A DNA stretch of 41,975 bases from CAYMRB01 sp964392615 (GTDB taxonomy: Bacteria; Planctomycetota; UBA8108). Under the pieces are notes generated by a model. It saw nothing but the letters and a program-made list of their open reading frames with translations, did not search any database and was not told the DNA's origin. Of this stretch, positions 1-9,552 are shown piece by piece. The stretch is taken from contig CAYMRB010000025.1 of NCBI GenBank assembly GCA_964392615.1, positions 1 through 41,975 on the forward strand. Reading direction: 5' to 3'. Position 1 is the first letter of the stretch; every line of letters begins with the position of its first letter. The position numbers and the translations under genes are program-made.

Positions 1-1
1 G

Positions 2-1204
2 GTGCGACCGACGGCGATCGCCGGCACCGACTGGTTCCGCGTCGGCCTCGAGGTAACTCGTCTAGAAGAGGCCGGCGAGATCGCCCACCGCCGCACGCTC
101 TTCGCCGAAATCGAGTTCTTCCCGCTCGCGGAGGAGTCCGTCGATACCGTGCTGCTCGTGCGCGCGGGGCGGCCGGCGATCGCCGGTCGTTTCACCGATC
201 GCCAGCAGGACGGCTCGATGCGCGAGTTCGCCGTCATCGCGCGTCTGACGCCGATCACGGTCACGGGTGACGCTCCAGAGCGCCCCGCGATCGGTGGCTT
301 TCACGAGCGCGTACTCGACCTGTCCTTCCTGCTCGAGCCGCTGTCGCGCGGCGAACGCCCCCTGTCGCGCGCCGCGTGGCTTCGGGTGATCCGCGCCCAG
401 GCGGATCCGGATGCGTGGCTCGACGAGCGAGCCGAGATGGAGTTCTCCGGCGGCTCGTACCTGCACGTCACTGCGCGCCCCGAGACGCACCGCGCGGTCC
501 GCGAGTGGGTCGACGCGCGCATTCGCGAGCGCGCACGCGTGGCGACCGTCGCGGTCAGCGAGTACAGCGGGCCGATCGACGCCGTGCTCGCAGTCGTCGG
601 TGCCGCCGAGGGTCAGATCTACCTCGCGGATGATTGGAGGGTGAGCGACGCCGGCAAGCGTCTCGAGCGTCGCTCTACCACGCACGTCGCCGGCGCGCTC
701 GGCTGCCGCCTGCGCGCGCGCGGCTTCGACGCGCGTTCGTTCGTCGGCGACGTCGAGTGTGTGTCCGGCGGTACGGGATTCTCGATCATCGAGATGCCCG
801 ACCCGATCGTCGAATCGGCCGGCAACGGCTTCGAGCTCGACGCGACCGTCGCGCCGCGGCTCGACGCTTCGAGCGTGCAGCTCGATCTCGAGTGGGCGCG
901 CTGCCGCAGCTCGTTCGAGTCGCAAATCGAGTTCTTCCCGGGCGTGCAGATGGCCGCCAACGACGGCGGCGTGACGATCGAGAACGGCGAGTACCGCGGT
1001 CAGGTGACCGTGCGCATGCCGTATGTCATCGATTTGCCGAGCCAGCGCGTCGACACCTATCGCGCGAGCCTGCCACTCGCCGTCGGTCGCTCGGCCGCCC
1101 TCAAGGTGCAGAAGCGTCGCGGCGGCGTCGCGAGCCTGCTCGTCGCACGCGTCGAGGTGACCGCTGCCGACATGCGGGGCGCCGGGGAAGGAGGTGAGCG
1201 ATGA
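2..1204 (+). CDS. Secretin-like repeat-module protein, C-terminal part (5' end outside window)
   Basis: The frame is open to the window edge, so the first base pairs are mid-gene and the GTG at base 2 is probably not the start. The visible 400 residues are paralogous to the next two genes. They hold the tail of an A-type module (FRVGLEVTRL, then FAVIARLT) and a complete B-type module. The B module has WLDERAEMEFSGGSYLHVTARP, a short helix-strand domain like the secretin N domains, then DVECVSGGTGFSIIE and PIVESAGNGFELDATV, which resemble the beta strands at the C-terminal end of type II/III secretins. It closes with ASLPLAVGRSAALKV, matching the secretin 'PdGxtxLxG' strand. No gate or channel-lip segment is seen. 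The stop codon overlaps the next ATG as ATGA, so the genes are probably co-transcribed and translationally coupled. The cellular role is unknown; a periplasmic or surface location is inferred from the paralogues' signal peptides. Confidence 0.8.
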   Translation: MRPTAIAGTDWFRVGLEVTRLEEAGEIAHRRTLFAEIEFFPLAEESVDTVLLVRAGRPAIAGRFTDRQQDGSMREFAVIARLTPITVTGDAPERPAIGGFHERVLDLSFLLEPLSRGERPLSRAAWLRVIRAQADPDAWLDERAEMEFSGGSYLHVTARPETHRAVREWVDARIRERARVATVAVSEYSGPIDAVLAVVGAAEGQIYLADDWRVSDAGKRLERRSTTHVAGALGCRLRARGFDARSFVGDVECVSGGTGFSIIEMPDPIVESAGNGFELDATVAPRLDASSVQLDLEWARCRSSFESQIEFFPGVQMAANDGGVTIENGEYRGQVTVRMPYVIDLPSQRVDTYRASLPLAVGRSAALKVQKRRGGVASLLVARVEVTAADMRGAGEGGER

Positions 1205-3231
1205 AGACGCTGACGACACGACACGGAATCGGCTGCGCCGTCGCTCTTGTCGCGCTGCTCGCCGTCTGCGACGACGCCCGCTCGCAAGGCCCGGTACGCC
1301 GGGACACGAAGATCTTTCGCATCGGTTCGTTGACGACCCAGCCACCGTTTGGCGACCGCGTCGACGGTTACGTGCCCGTCTTGCGCGGCTGGGACCACGA
1401 CTCGTACGACACCGGAGAAGTCGCATTCGACGACGAGGAGACGGCTCCGGAGGGCATGGCTCTGTCGTGGATCGACGACGATGCTCTCGGTTCCGTCATC
1501 GAGTCGTTGATCGCCGAGGACTCGTGGAGCAACGCGCGCAACGGGCTTGACATCGTCGGCGATCACCTCGTCGTGACGCAGACGCCGGGCGTCTTGGCAC
1601 AAGTCGGCGCGTTCGTCGCCGATCTGGAGGCGCGCTTGGCACGCCTGCTGCGTGTCGACGTCGCGATGGTACCGTTGGCGGCCCTCGACGCCGTGCGAAC
1701 CGATTGGCGCGGCGCGTACTGGCTCGACGCCGACGTGGTCGATGCGGCGCTCGCGGCGGCGGGCGACGACGGCTGGCTGCTGTCCGGTCTCGCACACGCC
1801 GGCGTGCCGCGACAGCTGCAGGTCGCCGACGCCGCGCGGCACATCGTCGATTTCGAGGTCAACCAGACCGGTGTATTGCCCGCCGCCAACCCGGTGATCG
1901 ACAACGAGCCTGACGGGTTGTTCGCCAGCGTGCGCGTGCATCGCGCCGCGACGCTGCTGCGCGTCGATCTCGAGGTCGATCGAACGGACGCGCTCGGCGT
2001 GCGAGAGCGACGCGGGACACCGACGGGCGCGTTCGAGCTCACCGACCGTCGCGACACCGCGTTGCGGACGTCGCTTCTCGTGCCGCCAGGTCGCAGCGCT
2101 GTCGTCGGCTTTCTCGACCTCGCGGTCGGTGGCGTTCCCGGCGACGACGCACGCGCGCCGTCGCGCCTGGCGGTCGTCCTGCGCGTGCGCGAGGCGTCGC
2201 GAGATGTGCGGAGCGACGAGCGCGCTCACCCGATCCGCACCGTCGACGCGGCAGCGCTCACGGCGTCATTGCCACACTTCCGGTTTCCTCGCGACTTCGA
2301 GTTTCCTCGCGTCCACTGGGGCGGAACGGAGTTCGACGATAGCGCGCCGATCGACCTCGGCGAAGATCTCGCGCCCGACACCGGCTCACCGCGTCTCGTC
2401 GGGGAGGCAGAGCTCGAGGCCGCGTTCGGCGCCGTCTGGCCGCGCAGCCGCAGCGCGGCGCGCGTCGAAGAGCTCGGCGGGGTCTGGTTCACGAGCTACG
2501 ACGATGCGGCCGTCGAGCGCGCCCGCGTCGTCGTCGAGACGCTCCTGCGCGAGCGAGCTCGCGTCCTCGGCGTCGACGTGCGCCAGGTCTCTGTCGCCCG
2601 CGACGAGCTGGCGCGGATTGGCGGCATCGGCGCGGTGCTCGAGCCCGACGCGGCGAAGAGCATCGCCGGCGAGCCGTGCTTCGAGCTGAGCGTGGCCGGG
2701 TTCGCCGGCTTGTCCGTGGCGATCGGGTCGTCGCTGTCGCGCAGCTACGTCGAGGACATCGAGCGCGTCAGCGGCGGCAACGAGAACCGGATCATCGAGA
2801 GGACCGACGTCGTGACGTCGCGGATCGGCGGCGGTGTCGTCCTCGAGGTACAGGCCGACCTCGTGCCCGGCACGCCGTGGGTGCAGCTGCGTCTCGAAGG
2901 CGGCGTCGCGTCGTACCCGAATTTCGAGCGCCGCGCTCGGGCGCGTGCCGATCTCACCGTCGAGCCGAGGTCGGACTCGAAACAGGGCGATGCGAAGGGC
3001 GACGCGGATCCGCCGGGCGTGCGCGCGACGGCCGACTGGATCGACATCGATCTCCCCGACCAGCGCGCCGATCGCATCCAGCATCTCGTCACGATGCCGC
3101 TCGGTCGCGCCATGATTCTGAGCGCGCTGCCGGATCACGACACGCCCGGGCGACTGCGCGTGCTGATCGCCACCGTGCGCGAAGTGCCGCTGCCGTGGCC
3201 CGAGCCCACGGACGAGACGAAGGCCGAGTGA
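1201..3231 (+). CDS. Exported secretin-like A-B module protein
   Basis: A 676-residue protein. Start ATG lies in ATGA overlapping the previous stop, with a very strong Shine-Dalgarno (AAGGAGGTGA) just upstream. Residues 1-29 are a signal peptide (hydrophobic VALVALLAV, cleavage near ARSQ). Module A covers about 36-330: an IFRIGSL strand (cf. the usual secretin-associated YDVRDL), IAEDSWSNARNGLDI...LVVTQTPGVLAQV at 104-135, EVNQTG near 219, and LLVPPGRSAVVGF near 292. Module B covers about 350-670: FTSYDDAAVERARVVVETLL, DIERVSGGNENRIIE near 517, WVQLRLEGG, and MPLGRAMILSAL near 632. These landmarks match pieces of bacterial secretins (N domain, then C-terminal strands), but the stretch that would make a membrane barrel and gate is absent. 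I do not know its function. It is the middle member of a three-gene paralogous run. Confidence 0.85.
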   Translation: MKTLTTRHGIGCAVALVALLAVCDDARSQGPVRRDTKIFRIGSLTTQPPFGDRVDGYVPVLRGWDHDSYDTGEVAFDDEETAPEGMALSWIDDDALGSVIESLIAEDSWSNARNGLDIVGDHLVVTQTPGVLAQVGAFVADLEARLARLLRVDVAMVPLAALDAVRTDWRGAYWLDADVVDAALAAAGDDGWLLSGLAHAGVPRQLQVADAARHIVDFEVNQTGVLPAANPVIDNEPDGLFASVRVHRAATLLRVDLEVDRTDALGVRERRGTPTGAFELTDRRDTALRTSLLVPPGRSAVVGFLDLAVGGVPGDDARAPSRLAVVLRVREASRDVRSDERAHPIRTVDAAALTASLPHFRFPRDFEFPRVHWGGTEFDDSAPIDLGEDLAPDTGSPRLVGEAELEAAFGAVWPRSRSAARVEELGGVWFTSYDDAAVERARVVVETLLRERARVLGVDVRQVSVARDELARIGGIGAVLEPDAAKSIAGEPCFELSVAGFAGLSVAIGSSLSRSYVEDIERVSGGNENRIIERTDVVTSRIGGGVVLEVQADLVPGTPWVQLRLEGGVASYPNFERRARARADLTVEPRSDSKQGDAKGDADPPGVRATADWIDIDLPDQRADRIQHLVTMPLGRAMILSALPDHDTPGRLRVLIATVREVPLPWPEPTDETKAE

Positions 3232-3247
3232 GCGGGAGGAGAGGAAC

Positions 3248-6200
3248 ATGAGCACGACGACAGCCATCGCGACGCTTTGCACGATTCTCCTCGGCGCGCC
3301 GCAGGAGGTCGAGCGGCAGACCCGCTCGTGGGACATCCGCTTTCTGACCGAGAGCGTGCAGGACTTCCCGCTCGCGTTCGAGCCGACCGCGGGGAAGCTG
3401 CTTCTCGAGCCGCCGGTCGACGTCGTCGGGAGCGGGGCGATCGATTTCGCCGACGACTACGCTGAAGAGGACGAGGAGGCCTTCGACGCCGGTGTGCGCG
3501 TCGATCCCGACGATCTCGTGCGCGTCATCTGCCAGAACATCGCGGAGGACTCGTGGGCCAACGATCGCAACGAGATCGATGCCGACGAGCGCGAACTCAT
3601 CGTACGCCAGACGCCCGGCGTGCTCGCGTCGATCGATCGCCTCCTCGCCTCGCTGCGTGCGCAGCGCGCGACGTTGACGAGCGTCGAGGTCGCCGTCGTC
3701 CCGGTCTCCGCGCTCGGCGACGCCGCGCTAACCGGGCAAGCGTCGTTGGCGAACGACGAGCTCGACGCGGCGCTCGAGCGCGCCGGCGACGCCGGATCTC
3801 GCGTCCATCTGACGGCGTACAACGAGCAGACGGTCAGCGCGTTTCAAGGCAAGTGGCGCGAAGTACTGGGCGATATCGAGGTCAACCAGACGGGCGTGAT
3901 TCCCGTCGTCAATCCGCGCTCGTTACCGTTGGCGTCTGGCGTGGCGGTGCAGGCGCGATCGCTCGTCATCACCGGTACCGACGCCGCCCGCGTCGATCTG
4001 CGGGTGACGCGTTTGCGCGATCTCGGCAACGCGGGCCACCGCTCCACACCGATCGGGCCGATCGAGCTCGTGCGCGCCGAAGAGGCGTCCCTGCGCTCCA
4101 GTGTCGTTCTGCGTGACGGCGCGACGGCGCTCGTCGGATTCGTCGACGAACGCGAGGGCGAGACCGGACGGCAGTTCGCCGTCCTCGCGCGCCTGACGAT
4201 CAACGCGTTGCGTCAAGAGGCGCCGCAGAAGGAGGCAGCCGAGGGCAGCGCGTTCACCCTGCGGGTTCGGGACGTCGGCTTCCTCGTCGAGCGCCTCGAG
4301 GGCGAACGATTGGGCTGGAGCCGGGACGAGCTCGAGGAGATCATTCCGCGCACGATCGATCCCGAGAGCTGGAACGACCGCCGCGCGAGCTTCGAGATCC
4401 TCGGACGCCAGCTGCACGTCACGGCGCGGCGGTCGACGCACCGCGCCGTGGGCGAGTGGCTCGATCGCGAGCTCGCCAAGCGCAGCCGCGTCGGCGTCGT
4501 CGACTTGCGCGAGTACGAAGGGCCGGTCGCGTCGGTCGCCGCGATCGTACGCGGCGGACCGATCTTGGACGACGAAGCGATCGAGGTGGCTGCACGGCGC
4601 GGCCTCGTGCGCACCTGGCGCAGCGTCGCGCGCGGCATGGTCGGAGGCGAGGTGCGCTTCGGCAGCCTCGAGGGGCGCACCTTCGTCGGCGACGTCGAGG
4701 GCGTCACCGGCGGCACCGGCTTCTCGCTTCTGCGACGCAGCGATGTGCAGGTCGAGTCGATCGGCAGCGGCGTGCGGGGCATCGTTCGATTGACCGACGT
4801 GTTGACTCCCGGCTGCGTATGGCTCGAGGTCGAATGCTTGCGCTCGCGGTCGCGCATCGACGACTCGATGCGCTGGACTGCGCACGAGGGCGCCGGCACG
4901 TCGACCGACCAGGGGACGGGCAACATCCGCGTCGAGCCGTTCTCGTATCGGCTCGACCTGCCGCAACAGATGCTGTCGCGGTCGCCGGCGTCGACGCTCG
5001 TGCCCTTCGGCCGCGACGTGATCGTTCGAAGCCAGGGCACCGGTGACGGTCGTGCGCGAGTCCTGGTCGCGCGGGTGGAGGTGCACGCGACCATCGAGGC
5101 CCCGAAGAGTCCCGAGCCGACGTTCGCGCCTCGACCCGTCGGGGGGCGGCGCGACGGCGTCGTCGTCCGCGATGCGGCTCTGTTCGACGTCGCCTACTTG
5201 ATGCGCGGGCCGGACGATGGTCACTCGCTGCCGCGATTCGGCCGGTGGTGGTGGCTCGACAATCCCTTTCCGAGGGTCGCGCCGCTCGGCGTTCGCGCGG
5301 CGGGATCGCCCTTCGCCCGCGACACCGCAGTGATGCTGCCGGGCGAGAAGAAGGGGCGCAGAAAGAAGAAGGGTGAGTACGACGACGCGGATTGGCGGGT
5401 CGATCCAGACTACGATGATCCGGAGTACGACGATCCGGCGCCGCTCCTCGAGGGCCTCGACAGCCTCGAGAGTGTGCTGGGCCTCAGGATTGCGCCGGAG
5501 TCGTGGGACAACACGCGCAACTCGATCGACGTCCATCGCGGCCGATTGATCATCGTGCAGACTCCGCCGGTCCTGGCGCGGATCGACGCGTTCTTGCGCG
5601 ACCTCGAGGCACGCGCCGCGCGCCGCGTCGCGCTCGACCTGGTGCTCGCGCCGGTGTCGACCCTGGACGAGATCGGCGTGCCCTGGCGCAGCGCCGACGC
5701 AGCGGTCCGTCACGACGGCGCGCTCGTCGACCGCGTCCTCGAGCACGCAGGCCAGCGCGCGCGCTGGCTGTCGAGCATCGCGCGCGAAGGCGAGTGGACG
5801 CAGCTGCGTCCCGCGCGCCGGCGACGCCTCGTCAGCGGCGCCGAGGTCAACCAGGCCGGTGTCACTCCCGTGGTGAACCCGGTCGTCGAGACGCGCGATA
5901 CGGGCGCGTACGGGGAGTCGCGCGCGATGGTGCTTCCGGGTGGCGAGGGCGTGCGTGTCGACCTTCTCGTCGGCGCGGTCGACGACGCCGAGCGGGCCGC
6001 GATCACCTTGCATCCGGCCGGTGATCTGTCGAATCCCCGCCGTCGTCACGAGCGCGTGCAGGCGGCCGTCGTCGTCGCTTCAGGACAGGCGGTCATCATC
6101 GCCGCAGACGACGAGTCGGCGACGCAACGCCGCCGCGGTGACACGGCTGACGCTGGAGCGGGGTGCGCAGTGCTCGTGCGGGCGAGGGTGCTCGACGCGA

Positions 6201-7096
6201 TCGCTCCGGCCGCTGACGCCGGCGCGAAGCTGCCGGCACGCTTCGACGTCGGCAGCCTGATCGCTTCGTTCCGAACGCGACGGCTGGAGACCGCGCGGCC
6301 CGATTCGCCGCACTCGCCCAGGCCGCCGGTGCCGAGCGCGGACGCCCCGATAGCGCTGGAGAGCCTGGAGAGACGGCTGGACGCGCTGTTGCCGCCCGAC
6401 GAGCTCGACGACGAAGACGACGAGACTCTGCCGTTCCTGCTCGATGGCTCGCTGCTCTTTGCCGACGTCGACCCGGACGTCGAGAAGCTCGTCGGCCAGC
6501 GGCTCGCCGAGCTCGCAGCAGAGCGGCTCCGCATGGTCGCGATCGACCTGTGGCAGGGGCTCGTCGACGACGACGCGGCGCGAGAGCGCGGCACGGTGCT
6601 CGACGACGCATGGCTCGGGCGCTTCGCCGATGCCGGTGGCCGACGCACGCGTCTCGTGTCGATCATCGGCTCGCGGCCGAGCCTGGCGCGCGTCGAGTCG
6701 CGGCGCTATCTGCGCGAGATCGAGAAGGTCAGCGGGGGCACGGGCTACGTCATCGAGAACGTCTTCGAGCCGATCTTCGCGACCGCCGGCGCCGGTCTCG
6801 TGCTGAACGCTCGGTGTCGGGGCGTCTCCGGTTTCGAGTGGGTTCAGCTCGACGTCGACGCTGCGCGCGTCGGCGCGGTCTCCTTCGACCGACGGATCCC
6901 ATCGTCGCTCGCCGACACGACGCGTGGCGCCGATCGCCGCCTGTCGATCGAACTCGCCGAGGAGCGCGACAGCGAGACCTGGCGGCACGCGATCACCGTG
7001 CCGCTCGGCAAGCCGGTGCTCCTGAGCGCGCTGCCGGCGGGAGACGAGCCGGGCAAGACTCGCGTGTTGATCGCGACGCTGCGCCTCGTCGAGTAG
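3248..7096 (+). CDS. Exported secretin-like protein with two A-B module pairs (ABAB)
   Basis: A 1282-residue protein, about double its neighbour. Start ATG follows GGAGGAGAGG by a few bases and lies 16 bp after the previous stop. The N-terminus (MSTTTAIATLCTILLGAPQ) is a short, somewhat weak signal peptide. Modules in order: A1 (IAEDSWANDRNEID...LIVRQTPGVLA, 91-140; EVNQTG at 211); B1 (IDPESWNDRRASFEI...LHVTARRS, 368-415; VEGVTGGTGFSLL from 483); A2 (IAPESWDNTRNSIDV...LIIVQTPPVLA, 745-790; EVNQAG at 866); B2 (DVEKLVGQRLAEL about 1078; IEKVSGGTGYVIENV at 1158; VPLGKPVLLSAL near the end). A Lys-rich then Asp/Tyr-rich linker (about 696-740, GEKKGRRKKKGEYDD then DYDDPEYDD) separates the halves. 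The layout suggests fusion of two two-module genes like the preceding one. Function is unknown; a scaffold, receptor or secretin-derived envelope role is conjecture. Confidence 0.85.
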   Translation: MSTTTAIATLCTILLGAPQEVERQTRSWDIRFLTESVQDFPLAFEPTAGKLLLEPPVDVVGSGAIDFADDYAEEDEEAFDAGVRVDPDDLVRVICQNIAEDSWANDRNEIDADERELIVRQTPGVLASIDRLLASLRAQRATLTSVEVAVVPVSALGDAALTGQASLANDELDAALERAGDAGSRVHLTAYNEQTVSAFQGKWREVLGDIEVNQTGVIPVVNPRSLPLASGVAVQARSLVITGTDAARVDLRVTRLRDLGNAGHRSTPIGPIELVRAEEASLRSSVVLRDGATALVGFVDEREGETGRQFAVLARLTINALRQEAPQKEAAEGSAFTLRVRDVGFLVERLEGERLGWSRDELEEIIPRTIDPESWNDRRASFEILGRQLHVTARRSTHRAVGEWLDRELAKRSRVGVVDLREYEGPVASVAAIVRGGPILDDEAIEVAARRGLVRTWRSVARGMVGGEVRFGSLEGRTFVGDVEGVTGGTGFSLLRRSDVQVESIGSGVRGIVRLTDVLTPGCVWLEVECLRSRSRIDDSMRWTAHEGAGTSTDQGTGNIRVEPFSYRLDLPQQMLSRSPASTLVPFGRDVIVRSQGTGDGRARVLVARVEVHATIEAPKSPEPTFAPRPVGGRRDGVVVRDAALFDVAYLMRGPDDGHSLPRFGRWWWLDNPFPRVAPLGVRAAGSPFARDTAVMLPGEKKGRRKKKGEYDDADWRVDPDYDDPEYDDPAPLLEGLDSLESVLGLRIAPESWDNTRNSIDVHRGRLIIVQTPPVLARIDAFLRDLEARAARRVALDLVLAPVSTLDEIGVPWRSADAAVRHDGALVDRVLEHAGQRARWLSSIAREGEWTQLRPARRRRLVSGAEVNQAGVTPVVNPVVETRDTGAYGESRAMVLPGGEGVRVDLLVGAVDDAERAAITLHPAGDLSNPRRRHERVQAAVVVASGQAVIIAADDESATQRRRGDTADAGAGCAVLVRARVLDAIAPAADAGAKLPARFDVGSLIASFRTRRLETARPDSPHSPRPPVPSADAPIALESLERRLDALLPPDELDDEDDETLPFLLDGSLLFADVDPDVEKLVGQRLAELAAERLRMVAIDLWQGLVDDDAARERGTVLDDAWLGRFADAGGRRTRLVSIIGSRPSLARVESRRYLREIEKVSGGTGYVIENVFEPIFATAGAGLVLNARCRGVSGFEWVQLDVDAARVGAVSFDRRIPSSLADTTRGADRRLSIELAEERDSETWRHAITVPLGKPVLLSALPAGDEPGKTRVLIATLRLVE

Positions 7097-7112
7097 CGCC
7101 ACGGGGTGGCGC
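7096..7112 (+). terminator. Possible terminator hairpin after the secretin-like genes
   Basis: Perfect 7-bp inverted repeat GCGCCAC-GGG-GTGGCGC that begins on the last base of the stop codon of the preceding gene. There is only a short T run (TTT) about 14 bases later, so it is a weak match to an intrinsic terminator. It may instead simply protect the 3' end. Confidence 0.3.
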
Positions 7113-7236
7113 AGCGCTCGTTTCGAAAGAAATCCCTGTCATCCGGCGCCGCGGCGACGTCTACCGTTACGAAACGAGAGATCGAAGGTCTCCTCTCGTC
7201 CGGTCCGTGGTCCGCTCATGAGCAAGGAGCGTGGCA

Positions 7237-9546
7237 ATGCGCAGGTGCGACACGATCGTCTTCACGGCTCTTCTTCTGACTGCGTCCTTCGGGTTCGCGA
7301 GGGATGACAAGAAGCCCGCCGACCGCTCGATCGCCGAGTGGATCGACGACCTCGCCACCCAGAACTACTCCAAGCGCAAGGCCGCGACCGACGCGCTCAT
7401 CGAGATCGGGCGGCCCGCCGTGAAGCCGCTCCTCGAGCTCATCGAGTCCCGGCGCAAGGGCACGGGGCAAGCGTTCCGGACGCTCGGCAAGATGGGAACC
7501 GCGGCGCGCGACGCGCTGCCCGTCTTGATGGAGATCGCCAAGGACGACGCGTGGAAAGCACCCGACGACTGGACGTGGTCGACCTCACCGCGCGACCTGG
7601 CTCTCGGAGGTCTCAAGGACATGTCGTGGGCGGCGGACCAGCTGGTTCCCTTCTTCGACAAGATCGCCTCGGACAAGAGCGCGCCGGAGCGTATCCGCAA
7701 TTCGGCGATCTTCGGCCTTGGCGGCATGGGCAAGAAGGCCGCCAAGGCCCTGCGCAAGCTGACGAAGTCGTCCGACGCCGCCGTGCGCGACGCGGCGCAC
7801 GTTGCGACGATCAAGGCCCTGTCGCTCGATGAGAAGGAGTACTACGCGCAGGTTCTGGAAGACGATCCGTTCGACCCGAAAGCGCCGAGCTATCTCGGCC
7901 GCACCAAGGGGCGCTACAACAGCGGGCGTCTCGATCGGCTCACCGAGCGTGTCAAGACCGCGCTGCGCGAACGCCTGGAAGAATCGCCGGATCCGGAGGT
8001 GAGCTGGACGCTCGCGATGATCATCCAGGACCAGCTGAGCGGCACGTCGATCCACTGGGCTGCCCCGGCGGACGGCGTGAGCTCGCGAACGGATCGCGAG
8101 AACCCGAAAGAGAGCTTCGCCACGCTCGAGAAGGTCATGCGCACGGGCTTTGGCAGCGCGCCGAAGGGCTCCGCGCGGTGGAAGGAGTTCGGCATCGGCC
8201 TCGCGAAGCTGCATCTTCTACGCGGCGAGTGGGACGCGATGAACCGCATGCTCGTCAAGCTCGGCCAGAAGGCGATGCCGGGGAAGCGCCGCGCGTTCCT
8301 CGCACCGCCGCCGGTCGAGTGGGGCGAGGGCCTGGCCGCGACGTGGACCGAGGCCGACGACGAGATGCGCTCCGGCGATTGCGGCCTCGTCCTGCGCTTC
8401 GAGAAGGACGGCAAGGGCCTGCGCGGCGTGCACGTGTTGATCAAGGAGGCTCCGAAGCCGGCGAAGAATAGGAGCTTCTCCACGGGCATCCGGGCGGACA
8501 CGCTGTTTCTCTCGCCGACACCGCTGTCGCGCTTCATGGGCTCCTTCGGCTACCCCACGAAAGACCGCAACAAGGCGCGCTACGCGGTGAGCGGCGCCGA
8601 CGGCATCGTCCGACTCGAGCGGCTGCCTCAGATGGACGTCAAGTTCGAGGTGCTGATACCGAGCAGCAACTTTCCGGAGGCCGGCTCGGCGTGGGAGCTC
8701 TGGATGCGAAAAGACGACGGCAAGTACCAGCGCGCGTCGATGGCGCCGGTCAGCGGCGCGATCACGCCGCGGTCTCCGGAGGCGCAAGTGAAGCTCGTCG
8801 CCGGACAAACCGTCGAGTACCCGCTCCTTGTCGTCCGGCCGCGGTTCGGGCTCAACGTCCACGATTGGGCGCGCGTCGACGCGGACTCGTTCTCGCTGCG
8901 GTGGAGCCGCGTCAGCCCGCGCCCCGCCGACTACCTGCTCGAGATGACGCTGTCGGCGCCGCAGGAGGATCCGGGCTGGCTTCCGAAGCTCCCGATGCTG
9001 AAGACCGGCGAGGAGACTCTGACGCGCACGAGGTGGGACATCGGCCGGCGCGGCGTCGGCGGCTTGCCGCTCGAGCCTGGCAATATCTACATCCTGCGCG
9101 TTACGGCGCGCGACGAGAGCGGCGAGGTCGTCGCGCGGTCGCCGCCGACCCGCGTGTGGGTGCCGTGGGACCATCGCAAGTGCGACGCGCCGGAAACCGG
9201 CTTCAACAGGGAGGGGAGCCCGCCGATCTACGAGGGCATCTGGTGGCGCACGAGCAGAAACGGCGTCAAGCTCCGTCCGCGGATCGCCGCATTCTACGAG
9301 GAGCACCCTCGGGCCTTCGAGCGCGAGTACGTCCGCGTCGGAGACGCGTGGATCGATTGGCGCGACGGCGACAAGAAGAAGGCTCACAAGAAGCTCGCGA
9401 CGCTCATCGCGGAGCTACCGGAGCGCAACGTCGCGCGCGCGACGGCGCAGTGGCTCGTCGAGACTCTGGATTCCGGAGCGACGTGTCCGAAGCGACTCAA
9501 CTTCAAGAGCTTCCGCGTGCCGGAGGTCGACGGAGCGAAGAAGTAG
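7237..9546 (+). CDS. Secreted HEAT-repeat protein with FnIII-like C-terminal domain
   Basis: A 769-residue protein starting at ATG 7237, chosen because AAGGAG (7223-7228) is spaced 8 bases from it. The in-frame GTG at 7231 is too close to that site. The N-terminus (MRRCDTIVFTALLLTASFGFA) is a clear signal peptide. Residues about 30-195 form HEAT/ARM-type helical pairs (AATDALIEIGRPAVKPLLELI; AFRTLGKMGTAARDALPVLMEI; RNSAIFGLGGMGKKAAKALRKL), a protein-binding scaffold. The middle (about 200-530) has no domain I recognise. A region near 540-650 (FSLRWSRV, then GNIYILRVTARDESGEVVA) looks like a fibronectin type III sandwich. Its stop is 6 bp before the start of the FGE-fold gene, so the two are probably expressed together. 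Specific function unknown. Confidence 0.8.
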   Translation: MRRCDTIVFTALLLTASFGFARDDKKPADRSIAEWIDDLATQNYSKRKAATDALIEIGRPAVKPLLELIESRRKGTGQAFRTLGKMGTAARDALPVLMEIAKDDAWKAPDDWTWSTSPRDLALGGLKDMSWAADQLVPFFDKIASDKSAPERIRNSAIFGLGGMGKKAAKALRKLTKSSDAAVRDAAHVATIKALSLDEKEYYAQVLEDDPFDPKAPSYLGRTKGRYNSGRLDRLTERVKTALRERLEESPDPEVSWTLAMIIQDQLSGTSIHWAAPADGVSSRTDRENPKESFATLEKVMRTGFGSAPKGSARWKEFGIGLAKLHLLRGEWDAMNRMLVKLGQKAMPGKRRAFLAPPPVEWGEGLAATWTEADDEMRSGDCGLVLRFEKDGKGLRGVHVLIKEAPKPAKNRSFSTGIRADTLFLSPTPLSRFMGSFGYPTKDRNKARYAVSGADGIVRLERLPQMDVKFEVLIPSSNFPEAGSAWELWMRKDDGKYQRASMAPVSGAITPRSPEAQVKLVAGQTVEYPLLVVRPRFGLNVHDWARVDADSFSLRWSRVSPRPADYLLEMTLSAPQEDPGWLPKLPMLKTGEETLTRTRWDIGRRGVGGLPLEPGNIYILRVTARDESGEVVARSPPTRVWVPWDHRKCDAPETGFNREGSPPIYEGIWWRTSRNGVKLRPRIAAFYEEHPRAFEREYVRVGDAWIDWRDGDKKKAHKKLATLIAELPERNVARATAQWLVETLDSGATCPKRLNFKSFRVPEVDGAKK

Positions 9547-9552
9547 AGCCTC

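Noticed and set aside
3923..6049. A 708-codon minus-strand frame opposite the third secretin-like gene
   Set aside because: No recognisable motif or start signal; the plus strand is in a coherent paralogous run with good Shine-Dalgarno sites.
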